From assembly GCA_021397835.1 (NCBI GenBank), contig JAJFZO010000742.1, positions 2,861,001 through 2,925,000 on the forward strand: a stretch of DNA of 64,000 bases, read 5' to 3'. Origin of the DNA: Moringa oleifera. Taxonomy: Eukaryota; Streptophyta; Magnoliopsida; Brassicales; Moringaceae. Positions 46,812-57,489 of the stretch are shown one piece after another. How positions within the stretch are numbered: the stretch's first letter is position 1; each line of letters starts with the position of its first letter. The notes beneath the pieces were generated by a model that made no database searches, was not told the DNA's origin, and saw only the letters and a list, made by a program, of their open reading frames with translations. The position numbers and the translations under genes were made by a program.

Positions 46812-47576
46812 TTAGGTTGTAAAAGAGTAAGATTCTTAGTTGGACATTGGAAAGTTAACAAGAATACTAGAAACAAGAAGAGTTTGACAACTTTGGATAT
46901 CTCACAGGGCAAGGAATAGAAAACTAATAACAAAGAGTATCAAGATTATGTTGGGCAGTATTTGAGGTTTTAGAGTTGCCACCTTTCCCAATGTTTCAAC
47001 TCTAACTGATTTCTTGAATTCAGAGACCACTTTGTGACATTGATAGTGCATAAGAGAAACAATGTATCAAGTAATGCTCACAATGCCTTAGTAGTAGTTA
47101 ATGCATTGAATATAACAACAATCTACCAAACTACAATCAAACCTTTTAGAGGTGTATCATCATTCAGGTCAAAAGTGAGTCCTCATCTTAAAAGCAATAT
47201 GGAGGCAATGGTCATGAAAAGAAAATATTTCCATATCATGTGGTCTTTTAACACTTTTGCCTTTCGGATGACACTTATTCTTCAAGCTCTTTTCCTCTTC
47301 AGTGATTGTTGTACTAGATTGTTTCTTATAATATTAGCATTCTTGGGTTTATCCCACACCATGTCAATGGTTTTCGTATCTCCAAAAGGATTCTCCTTGG
47401 TTATATACTGCATTAGTTGTTCACCATGCATAATTTATATGATTAGTATTTTTGTTTGTTTTAAGTGAAAGCCTCTTTGGGACAAGAAACATGTAGCAAT
47501 AGCAAGAAGTGAACTATGATCTTTAAAAGGTTTAGCCAGAAAAGAGATCGTCCCTCCACTTTTAGCGTTTAGTTGA
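46812..47576 (+). pseudogene. PGG-exon copy with intact 144-codon ORF
   Basis: ORF 47,034-47,468: LIVHKRNNVSSNAHNALVVV, IYQTTIKPFRGVSSFRSKVS, MKRKYFHIMWSFNTFAFRMT, TRLFLIILAFLGLSHTMSMV, SPKGFSLVIYCISCSPCIIY. Same extent as 19,444-19,872, and it ends at the same Trp-to-stop change, so that change predates the duplication. FRG replaces the PGG tripeptide. Upstream repeat/linker frame is broken and exon 1 is absent. Confidence 0.75.
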
Positions 47577-47589
47577 TTAATCAATTTTA

Positions 47590-48171
47590 TTTGTCACTAT
47601 TAACAACCATGAAGAAAGATACCCTTTCTTCACACTTCAAAATCTATGAAGAAATGGTGTCCTTCTTTCTTTATACTATCATTCTTCACAATTTTAGAAC
47701 TATGAATAAAATTTTTTATTTTGTTTTGTTTAACCGAGACAAAAGCTCTATTTTCTTGTAATGATAAAGAAGAAAAATTCATGCTTTTGTTTTCCACTAT
47801 GACGAAATGTTTCATTTAAAATTATAAAATGTAATTTATAAAGAATATAATTAAATAATAAAAAATTAATACGATAATTCTTCTCCATGGTTGACAACAA
47901 TGAAGAAAATTTTGAATTTTAAATAATTAAATATTATTTAATAAATTATTTAGTAAATAAAAATTAATATTTGATTAATCTTTCTTCGTAGTTCCTTAAG
48001 CAACCATAAACAAAGATGTAATATTAAAATTATTATTTTATTAAATTCATCTTCATGATTCTCTAAAGAACCATGAAGACAAGTATCCTTTCTTCACAGT
48101 TCCACAACCATGAAGAAAACTTTTAAGGAAGCTTGAAGAAAGATATCATTAAACGGTGAAGAAAATTGTCT
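47590..48171 (-). mobile_element. Fb element, left part (split by CACTA)
   Basis: Reverse Fb from the PGG stop junction to GAAAATTGTCT at 48,171. Resumes at 52,561. Confidence 0.75.
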
Positions 48172-51100
48172 CACTATAACAAATTTGATTTTTCATGACA
48201 CTTAAAGATGACAGTTTTAACCAAAAAAAAAAGGTCATTAAAAATAGACCAAAAAGATTAGACAACGATTACATGATAAATCAATGTTAAAATTATTAAT
48301 TTCACGTCAGTCTATAAGAAAACAAACGTTGATAAACATGCATTTTACGTCGGTTTATCAAACTGACATGAAATTAAAGTTTTTAACGTCGGTTCATAAG
48401 AGAACTGTCATTAGAAGACATGCATTTCACATTGGTTTGTTGAACTGATGTGAAATTAAAGTCTTTAATTTTGGTTCTCCTACGAGTCGACGTTAAAAAG
48501 CATACATTCCATGCATTCTTAAGGCATGCATTCCATGCATTTTGAAGGCTTTTTGTTTGAAATTTTAAACTGACTAACCTTTAATTCTAGTAATAAGAAT
48601 CTTATTTATGAACACCCACATCATACTCTTTTTTTGATTAATAAAGAACATGTTAATACATTATTAATGTCAATAATATTAAAATTTATATGGAGATTAA
48701 TTATGTTAACTTCCAAATATTATTTTTTATTATGATAAATTTTGGTACAATATATGGTTCATGTGATCCTTGTATTAATGAGTTTTCAATTGTCAATATA
48801 TGGTTTGGTTGATCAGTTGTCACGGTTCATATTTTTGGTTCATTTAGCAAAAAGGAAGTTGTGCTTATGAGGAATATTGTTTCTTTCTCTCAGTTTTTAA
48901 CAAACTGACAAGAAAGGTTTCCTATTTAAAGGCCCCAATACCCATTGTTAGGTATCGAAATCTGGGTATCATAAATTATTTTCTTTGACAACTATTTTTC
49001 ATCCATCCCATCACACCATTGTCCTCCCATCAATGCGCTTCTTCATCACCATTGTCCTTCCGTCAGTGTGCTTCTTCAACGTCAACTTGTTCTCTTCTTC
49101 GACTGACTTTCAGTGAAATGAAACGGTCTTTAGTTTGTCCTCCCCGATCAATTGGTTCATTGGCTACTTATTTGGGTATATCCTCCGTCATTTTTAAAGA
49201 TCCGTTACACCTTGCATGACAAATATGTGAATCCTCCTCCCATTTTTTGAGATCTCAAATGTTTTAGTAACGTGAGGAGAGATGATATTTGAAGAGAGGT
49301 ATGAGTGAAAAGAGATGTGACTGAAAAGACATGTACATATGTATTGTCTATGGAAAGCTTAATCTATGGCGTATTTGGTATTGTAATCTTTGATTTGTAT
49401 ATGGGTATGTTAATCCTTGTGTGGGTAATTTAATTATGGTTACTTTAATGTTTGATTTGTTTGGGTTTTTGAATGTTCAATGTATATGGTGTAAATGGAT
49501 ATGTTAAGATTCATATGGGTATATGTTCATTTTTAATGGATATATTAATTTTCAATGTGTATACGAATGTATTGATATATAGGCATATAAATTTTTTAAT
49601 GTGCATATGGTTATATGAGCATATTAATGTTCAATGTATGTATGAGTTTCTTAGGTTTCATTATGCAAGGTATATTAATTAAAAGCTAATTGAGTAATTA
49701 TATATTAATTAGGTATTTAGTTATAAGTCAACAAATTATATGTTAATTAATTAGTTTATAACTAATTAATTTGACTCTAATTTCGTGTTAATTTGATAAT
49801 TAATTAATTATAGATTTTTAATTAATTAGACATGAATTAGATTTTAATTAAATATTGATTCAATAAATAATTAATAGATGTCAAATAAACGTTATTCACA
49901 TGATAATTAGAAATAACTTAATTAAGTAGGTTCTCATTAATTAAGTAGATGTTAAATAATTAATTAGATTTTAGATAATTAATTATATGTTAGTTAGAAG
50001 TTTAGATAAAATATAATTATATATTTTTTAATTAATTATATATTAGTTATTTAGTTAGTAACAAATTAATTTGAGTTTATAGTAGGGTATTAGTTAGATA
50101 ATTAATTATATGTTTCTTAATTAATTAAAAGGGAGTTTGATGTCAATTAAATATTAAGTGAATGTCAATTAGATAAATAATTAATTAAGTGGATGTTAAG
50201 TAATTAAGTAGATGTTAAATAATGAATTAGATTTTGACAAATTAGATTAATTAATTAGTTACTAACTAATTATTTTTATAATTAAAATGTTAGATAATTA
50301 ATTAAATAAATTCTTGTTGATTAGAGTTTAATGTCAAGCATGTATTTTAATCTCTTTTTCTTATAAGTTTTTTAAAATTCATTAACATATATACACTGTG
50401 CATTACTTTTATATAATTATTTAAAAGTAAATATCGTAGAATGATAAAATATTTTCATATCCTTATTACTTGACTTGATAAATGCTTTTATTTTAACAAT
50501 TGCATAATAATTAATTATTACTCATGATAATTATTATTAATTAAGTTTTAGAAGATTAATCTTTAGATACCATTTCAGAATTATAAATAAACATTTATTA
50601 TCGTTCATGTGTTTTCCATGTGCATCAATATAAATAGTTTGCTAATAATTCTTGAATTGTCCAGATTGGATAGTTTGGAAATGTTATATTTATATGCAGC
50701 AAGTGCATTATTATTTATTTTATTTTGTAAAAATTTCACACAATATTTTCTTTGTTTTTTTTTTGGTACATACTAATGAATATTAGTGAATGTTTTGATG
50801 AAAAAACACTCCCCCATATCTATATAAATCTTGTACTTTGAAAACTATAAAGAGATGCTACCAAAATTTTTACCAAATAAAATAAACAATGATTTACATA
50901 TGCTTCACATAAATGTACATTCCTAAATGGTAGAGGACCACCTGCCTTTGGAGTTTGGGTGGCATGCATACTTATATATTTTTGTTTCTTATTTTTTCTT
51001 TACTTTTATTTGTTAGATTGATTTTTTTTTTTTTTTCATATAGTGTCCATGCCAATCCTTTAACATTGAATGTGGTTATTATGTTATGGCATACATTAGG

Positions 51101-52560
51101 GACATCATTGAAAGATATAGTGATACCATCCTTTTTTACAAAATAGTAAGTTATTTCAATAATTGTTTAATTAGTTAATGTGTTTGTTATTAATAATATG
51201 TGAATTTATTCATGTGTTTTTTATAAATACAATTGAATGATAAAGCCATGTACACTGAAGTAGAAATAAATCAATTGAGAAAAGAATTTTGTGACTTCAC
51301 ATGGTGCTATTTGAGCGATGCAATAGGAGGTGAATTTTGAAAATGCTTTTTTTGTAGATTGAAACATATTGGACATACTTTTGCACTCATTATGTAAAAG
51401 TTGATTATTGGATGAAACTCATATGATAACGTATGGTACATTCGCGTAATTAAATTTTGTTGGTATTAATTTCAGTCATTGAATGAATATCTTGAATGAC
51501 AATATTTTGATATATTAATTACTGGAAGAATGTTGAAGCGTTATTTAGTGTATTATTATTACACTATAAAGTTGAAAAGTGAATATGTTGGTATATATTG
51601 GAGTGTAATTTAGTATATTATAATTACGCTATGGAGAAGTGAAAGTATTGGTGTATATTTAAATGTAATTTGGTGTATTATTATTGCATTATATAATACT
51701 AGAGGAGTGAAAATGATGTGTATTGGAGTAGTGTAATATTATTATGCAAATTAAAGTGTATTGTGTTTAATTTGGCATTGATGTGTTAGAGTAATGTGTT
51801 GTTAGTATACAAATTGAAGTGTATTATATTGAATGTGGTGTTGGTATGTTGAAATAAGATTTAATGGTGCATCTTGATGTATGTGGAGTATAATTGTTAT
51901 TGATATGGTAATTGAAATATTTTAAAATTGAATTTGACATATTAACGATGTCTTAAAGTATATTTTATATATAAAATTTGAGATTATTCATATGATTTTG
52001 TAGGTGAAATTGATAATTATGGTGTAATTGTAATTGTAATAATTGCAATCTATAAATTTAAAATTCATAATTTATTTTTGAAATATTTTAAAATATAAAT
52101 ATTGGTCTATAACAATTAAAACCAAAATTTAGAAAATAAAAATAAAAACATTAAATGACGGTTACAAATAAAACTGTCATCTAAAGTAATAAGTATTAGA
52201 TGAGTGTTGTATTTACAACCGTCAACTAATGCAATTAGATATTATATGACAGTTTTATAAACAACCATCATCAAATGTATTGGGGTATTAGATGATAGCT
52301 ATAGTTAGAACCGTTATGTAATGTTGGATTGTATTAGATGATGGTCATTGTAAAGCGACATCTAACAATATAACAACCGTCATTAAAATGTACATTAAAT
52401 GATAGTTTTGCAGCCATCATTAAAAGGTACATTAAATGATAGTTTTGCAACCGTCATCTATTTTTCAAGGCTTTTTCTCATCGCTTACATAGATGACACT
52501 TTTGCAACCGTCATCTTTAACTTTTTTTAACTGTCATTAAAAACATATTTTGTTGTACTG
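48172..52560 (+). mobile_element. CACTA-type transposon, copy B, about 4.4 kb, nested in Fb
   Basis: Left end CACTATAACAAATTTG; right end reversed reads CAGTACAACAAAATATG. Subterminal inverted words differ by side: TTTCACGTCGGTT-like at the left (48,300-48,500), and AACCGTCATC/GATGATAGTT-like at the right (52,150-52,530). The interior has a TTAATTA-rich tract (49,680-50,310) and C48 protease exons (51,044-51,342). I saw no TNP2-type transposase. The interrupted Fb is intact in the paralogue near 15,812. A 3-bp target duplication is not clean (TCT before, TCT two bases after). Confidence 0.85.
51044..51342 (+). pseudogene. Ulp1/C48 cysteine-protease exons in CACTA copy B
   Basis: First exon (51,044-51,145, 34 codons) follows a long T tract and CATATAG acceptor and reads CPCQSFNIECGYYVMAYIRD then IIERYSDTILFYKI, ending at a GTAAG donor. 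ECGYYVM is the hallmark of CACTA-carried Ulp1 proteases, and the nucleophilic Cys is present. A second piece (51,245-51,342) reads MYTEVEINQLRKEFCDF and ends GGEF-stop; its exact acceptor is uncertain. The upstream His/Asp part was not found, so this is a C-terminal remnant. Ulp1 proteases cleave SUMO; the job of these copies in transposons is not settled. Confidence 0.75.
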
Positions 52561-52690
52561 GATCTCTTTTTCTTCACACCCTTAATCTTCATACTTTTAG
52601 AACCGTAAAAAATGTCTTTTTTATCCGTGAAAAAAAACTCCATTTTTTGGTAATGTGGAAGAAACAAAATTTATTTTTTTTTGATTTAGT
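52561..52690 (-). mobile_element. Fb element, right part (split by CACTA)
   Basis: Continues the Fb of 47,590-48,171 (CTTTTTCTTCACACCCTTAA), ending near TTATTTTTTTTTGATTTAG. Confidence 0.7.
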
Positions 52691-52704
52691 GAAAAAGGAA
52701 CCTC

Positions 52705-52812
52705 ATGGAAGCCTCTTTTAAGTGAGAACCATGGAATAATATTAAGAAGTGAACTAGCTTTGGAAGTCTTAGCCAGAGAGGAGAACATGCCTCCAATTTT
52801 AGTGTTTAGTTA
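52705..52812 (+). pseudogene. PGG-exon fragment, last codons only
   Basis: Encodes the KWKPLW-to-stop end (GAAGTGAACTAGCTTTGG; GAGAACATGCCTCC). Joined at ATGGAAG (52,705-52,711) to spacer I. About 0.93 kb is missing compared with 15,955-16,890. Confidence 0.75.
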
Positions 52813-52825
52813 ATTCAATAGTTTT

Positions 52826-53490
52826 ACTTGTCACAAGTTAACAACCGCGAAAAAAACCTTTAATGAAGTGTGAAGAAAGCCTTTAATGAAGCATGAAGAA
52901 AGATACCCTTTCTTCACATTTCTAAAATCGTGAAGAAAAGGTGTTTCTCTTTAGAATCGTGAAGAAAAGTCTTTTCTCATCATGAAGAAAACTCTATTTT
53001 CTTGTAGTATAAAAGGAAAAATATTCATGCATTTGTTACTATCCATGAACAAATGTTTTATTTAACATTATGAACTTTAATTTTTTAAAAATATACTAAT
53101 AAAAAATTGATATGACAACTTTTCTCCACGGTTGACAATCATGAATAAAAATTTGAATTTTAAATAATTAAATGTTTTTAAAAAATTATTTAATCGATAA
53201 AAATTAATATTTGATTACTTTTTCTTCACAGTTCCTTAAGCAATCGTGAAGAAAGATGTATTATTAAAAAACTATTATTTTAAAAATATTATTTAATTAA
53301 ATTATAATTTTTTTAAGTTTTTCTTTATGGTTCCACAACTATGAAGAAAACTTTTAATAAAGTGTGAAGAAAGAAACCTTTTCTTTACAAATCAAAAACT
53401 TTAAAGAAACATTGTCCCTCTTTCTTCACATCCTCATTTTTTATACTTTTAGAACCTTGAATAACCATGAAGAAAACTATATTTTCTTGT
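52826..53490 (-). mobile_element. Fb element with clean CACTA end
   Basis: Reverse Fb. The right end CTATATTTTCTTGTAGTG (about 53,473-53,490) is a near-perfect reversed CACTACAAGAAAA end; internal end near 52,990-53,010. Confidence 0.78.
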
Positions 53491-53510
53491 AGTGTAAAAG
53501 AAGAAAAATT

Positions 53511-53765
53511 CATGCTTTTGTTGATTTAGTGAAAGAGGAACCTCATGTAAGGAAGTAGAGATCTTCATTCAACCATGTTGGGCATCATTAACATCAAACT
53601 CCTATAAGTAATTCATGAATTCATAGACTTGCTTCGTGTAACTAAATTAAAGGCCTTTCTTACCTAAACCCGGTTGCTTTATGGCAACATAGTCCTATAC
53701 CTTGTAGTGTCTACCAATTAACCTTAGGCAAGCTCATAACTACTCGTTAATTAATGAAAAATATG
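53511..53765 (-). other. Spacer I (reverse)
   Basis: Last spacer of the array (CCATGTTGGGCATCATTAAC; join near 53,680). Confidence 0.5.
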
Positions 53766-53789
53766 TTAGAAGTTGCATTATTATCAACG

Positions 53790-53882
53790 AATTAAATATT
53801 ACTAGTTTTTGAAAGAGTAAAATTATTAGTTCAACATTAGAAAATGAATAAAAACATCAAAAACATGAGGGGTTTGATAACT
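53790..53882 (+). pseudogene. PGG-exon fragment, first codons only
   Basis: Start of exon 2 (GTTTTTGAAAGAGTAAAATT; ATGAGGGGTTTGATAACTTT). Cut at 53,882, which marks the right end of the ankyrin cluster. Confidence 0.65.
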
Positions 53883-54205
53883 TTTCTCTCTTTATTGGTT
53901 GGGATGACTTGACCTTGGTTTTTTGAAGGCCCTCTAGCTTGATTGAAAGAACTACACCTTCTTGAAAAGTGATGTTACTAAGGTACTTTATAAGTCTATA
54001 ACATCCTCTTACCTTATAAACGTGAAGACCTTAGTTAAGAATTCAAAACTAATAACTAGATATACTCTTGTTTTTCCCTTTTGACTTGAACAGCGCCTGA
54101 TTCTTCTAGTGTCTCTCTTTCTTAGTCATTGCCCCTTTTCTTCTCTTGGTAGGGATTTCTTTGTTAGCCCCATGGTTCTTCGTAGTTAAACATGAAGACT
54201 ATTTT
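53883..54205. other. No gene recognised
   Basis: Sequence between the gene cluster and the LTR. It may be retroelement internal sequence; no motif supports that. Confidence 0.35.
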
Positions 54206-55437
54206 TGATGATAACAATCAGTTTTAAGAATTAATGACTTAAATAAATAGTGTAATGCTTAAAGGTAAAAGGACTTAAAGAGCCTATTGCAAAAATGGTG
54301 AAGTCCTTAGAACAGGTTAATGAAGACCAATAAGTAGATTAGGAGCATTTAAAAGTACTAGGATAGGTTAATTTATGAATCTCTTAGCTTGGGTGCTTAA
54401 CAGAAATCAAAATGTTATCAACAAAAGAAATCAAGGACCTTAAAATAGCTTTCTAATTTCTATTGACTCCTTAAACTTTAGAATGCATGTAAAATCAAAA
54501 TTTGAAAAGATTGACACATAAAGCACACACAAAAAGGAATGAACTATGGTGTTATCACCTTACCAAAGGGCGATGCTACCGCACCAATTAATAATTGATG
54601 GATTTATGGACAAGGTGTGGTACCACATCGTGAGAAGCATGGTGAGACTCTGCCAGACAGACTGGCACGGTACCATCGCACCACAAGGCAACGAGAATTT
54701 CTTTTGCGAGAAGAGTGGTGGTTGCTCGCTAAGTAGTGCTTAGCATGGTACCACCGCATCAAATCGCGGTACCACCGTAGTATCAGGAGAAAAATTCAAA
54801 TTATATGTCTTAACGGATCCTTTGCATGGTACCACCTCGAGAAGCATGGTATCATCGCATCGATTGGATTTGAAATTTGAAATCCTATCTTTTGTGTCTA
54901 ATGAATCTATTCCAAAAAAAAAAAAGCATAAAAAAGTTTTTAAAAAATTATTTTTAGATCTTTTGATTATTTTTTAAAAATTCTAAGCATTCTTATTCTC
55001 TTGGATTTTTATCTATTGAGCATAAAGGCTTTGATATCTAAAGCTTGAAGTTATAATCATCCATTCTTGTGATAGAGTGATTTCATTCTTTCTTGTATTC
55101 ATCTTGTTTATGATTATTGCAATGTCAAGGTGAGAAGATTCACCTAAATATTAAAAATTTTGGTTAGAAATAACCAAGTGAAGATAATTGAAAGAGTAGT
55201 GGAAAACCTTAAGCAAGTTGCTTGGAGGCGTGGACGTAAGCAAGGATAGTCAAACCATGTAAAACCATCATGTTTGCTTTATTTTACCATTTTTTTAATT
55301 ATTGCACTTTATTTAGAGCTATTATACTTGTATTTGAAAGGGAAAGAAATTATAAGTGATAATCTTATTAGGTAAGCTAGAAATTTTTTAAATTCCTAAG
55401 CCACACTTCTCTTGGGTTACAAACCTTAGGGCTTTCA
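54206..55437 (+). mobile_element. Probable SIRE/Maximus-like copia LTR
   Basis: Starts TGATGATAACAATCAG and ends CTTGGGTTACAAACC...TTTCA. Both the tail near 55,400-55,437 and the motif GTGGACGTAAGCAAGG (near 55,233) resemble LTRs of this copia lineage, as do the GGTACC words. No primer-binding site, second LTR or target duplication was found, so it may be a solo or partial LTR. The lineage call rests on remembered resemblance. Confidence 0.5.
54619..54833. repeat. GGTACCAC(C) word cluster
   Basis: GGTACC occurs at 54,619, 54,669, 54,747, 54,768 and 54,828, usually as ATGGTACCACCGCA. It is GC-rich in an AT-rich window, and the 65-codon frame over it is a by-product. Confidence 0.8.
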
Positions 55438-55556
55438 TCCTCTAATAAACCAGAATTGACTTTTTAGTATGTTAATTTCGAGGGTATAGCTCCTTACCCC
55501 TTTACTTCTTGTTTCCTGTTGCTTAGGTTTTGATGCATACTGTTACAATGTGATGT

Positions 55557-56933
55557 TTGTGGTTTATGGAAACTGAGATAGCACAAAAGCTAAACTTGAA
55601 AGTCATCCAAGAAGCTCAAGCTCATAAGAGCCTTGAATGTAAAAAGAAGGTTTACTTACTGGAAGCTTTTTCAGAATTTCCACCAAAAAGATCGATTATT
55701 AGGGGAAGCTTCGTAACCTTTTTTGTGTCTTCTAGGTCACCAAGTCAAAGTAACATGCAAAAGGAAAGGGAAAGGACCCCACAATGACACTTCTTGTACT
55801 TAATCCTCTCATGAATGAGCAGATATCATCACATGGAGCACCAAAGGCCAATGAAGGGAATTAGTTTCTTCTCGCTGGGAAGGTGAAATTGATAGACTCG
55901 ATAGCTGATGATAAGGTAGGGTTCGAGTTAGTGAGGGGCATTTAAATACTAGTACATAAGTCATGCTTGGTGGAGCATAACCTTCATCACAACATAGTAG
56001 ATGACATGAGTCTTCTCATTTAAGTAAGGAATGTCACTATAAACCTTTTGTATTTCTTTATGTTCTTGTTGATTAGCTTGGAAATTATGTTTTAATTTTT
56101 GTAGTGGCTATAGGGGCTAGCATCTCTCAACATATAGCTAGACTAATTGTATCATCAAGGAAGGGATACAAAGAGCTTTCGATTGGAAAATGAAGCCCTA
56201 CTAAAAGAAATCGCATCTTTAAGGAAAGAAGTTGTTGATCAAGAGGTAGCTTTGAAGGCTACAAAAAAAGTTCAATAGATTAGAGGATGAGGCTTTAGAC
56301 ATTGAAGACAACATAAATTTATTGAAGAGTTCATTGAATTTGTACAAGAAAAAGGTTGAGGGATATGAAAGTGCAAATTGCCTAAGTAATAGTGGAACAT
56401 GAGAATCTGATAGAGGTGGCGTGAGAGAAGCCATTCGAGAATTTAAAGAATCCAAAAAGTTTGAAAAAGAATGCATTACTTATTCCATATAGACATATAA
56501 GTAGGTCCATTTGAAGATAAAAAAAGAGATATTGAAGAAGTATCTTAAATCGGATATCGAATTTATCGATTGGTGCAACGAAGATGATAAATCAAGTCAA
56601 GAGCAAATGGTTGGTGCTTATGGAATCTCAATTGATAGGGGCTCATTCTCTTTAATCCTTACATATTGACTAAGTGTTCTTTGTTTTTTAACAAATCATG
56701 TTTTGTCTAATACTAGTGAAAAAGCATTTGAAGTATTAAGAGGATGTGACATTGTGGAGATCCCAAAGCTAATATTTGAAAGTTTGGAAGATTTCCTATT
56801 TGGTGTTGACGTAATTGCTACAGTAACTAAAAGTTCTCTAGTGGGACCTATTGATTTTGATGTGAATGTGGAAGGGCAAGTCAACATTTTGAAAGGCACT
56901 TTAAAGTTACTAATGGAAAGGGTTACCAAATGA
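55557..56933 (+). pseudogene. Antisense ORF region of the Tat-type retroelement
   Basis: Opposite strand to gag-pol, beyond its 3' end. Open pieces: 55,557-55,787 (TEIAQKLNLKVIQEAQAHKS); a broken, strongly helical charged part at 56,180-56,400 (LENEALLKEIASLRKEVVDQ, then LEDEALDIEDNINLLKSSLN, probably coiled coil); ILKKYLKSDIEFIDW near 56,530; and 56,703-56,933 (EKAFEVLRGCDIVEIPKLIF). Tat-lineage elements often carry an extra antisense ORF between pol and the 3' LTR, whose products can be coiled-coil-rich. Position, strand and composition fit; direct homology is not shown. Confidence 0.5.
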
Positions 56934-57150
56934 ATTTGCTTTAGGTTTTTGAATTTCTTGTTTTGTAAGCTAGGTACTAGTAGGTGTCTGTGAGATGTAC
57001 TTCTGAACTTTGGATTTTTTAAGTGTATCTTCTTTTAAGGCTTTGTTAAACTTTATTCACTGCCTTGCAATGTGAGTTTATTATTGATTGCTCTTATTTG
57101 TCATATCGCATTTATTTGTACATCGAATGTTGTGCTTGAACTGATATTCG

Positions 57151-57355
57151 GGGTCTTATATATGCCCGTTAACTTAACCACTTTCATAGGATGGGGTTTG
57201 ATGTATGCCCTTTAGCTTTGCAGTTTCGTAAGATAAGGTCTTATGTATGCCCTTTAGCTTTGCAGCTTTCGTTGGATAGAGTGTTATGTATGCCCCTTAC
57301 TTTACAGCTTTTATAGGGTGGGTCTTATGTGTGCCCTTTAGCTTGTGTATAAAGT
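57151..57355 (+). repeat. 43-bp minisatellite, five units
   Basis: Units start at about 57,151, 57,193, 57,236, 57,280 and 57,320 with the core TCTTATGTATGCCCTTTAGC and TTTGCAGCTTT. It lies between integrase and the antisense ORF, i.e. in the retroelement 3' untranslated zone. Confidence 0.8.
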
Positions 57356-57489
57356 ATTAGGCATGCACATGTCAACAAAAGATTCACTTTTTTGATATGC
57401 CTAAAAGTTAGTACGTAACATGTGGAGATGTTAAGGACATAACTTTTTAAAATTGTTTGGGGTCCAAATCTTGAGAATGAATGCACCAT

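Larger units (their letters stand above)
43935..51810. repeat. Segmental duplication, copy B (partner 17,690-24,219)
   Basis: The fuller of the two copies: it keeps 44,770-46,120 and the complete 4.4-kb CACTA element. Offset to copy A is about 26.2 kb at the left and 27.6 kb at the right. Confidence 0.8.

Noticed and set aside
48172..52560. Autonomous CACTA element
   Set aside because: I could find only the C48 protease remnant; no TNP2 or TNPA-type coding region was recognisable.
3798..53490. Regular TTCTTCACGG/CCGTGAAGAA repeats as a CRISPR-like array
   Set aside because: The repeats are short, inverted in both orientations, unevenly spaced and within a eukaryotic transposon; spacing is not that of a CRISPR array.
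54546..54743. 65-codon plus ORF (SPYQRAMLPHQLIIDG)
   Set aside because: It falls on the GGTACCAC repeat cluster of the probable LTR; no domain, and composition follows the repeat.
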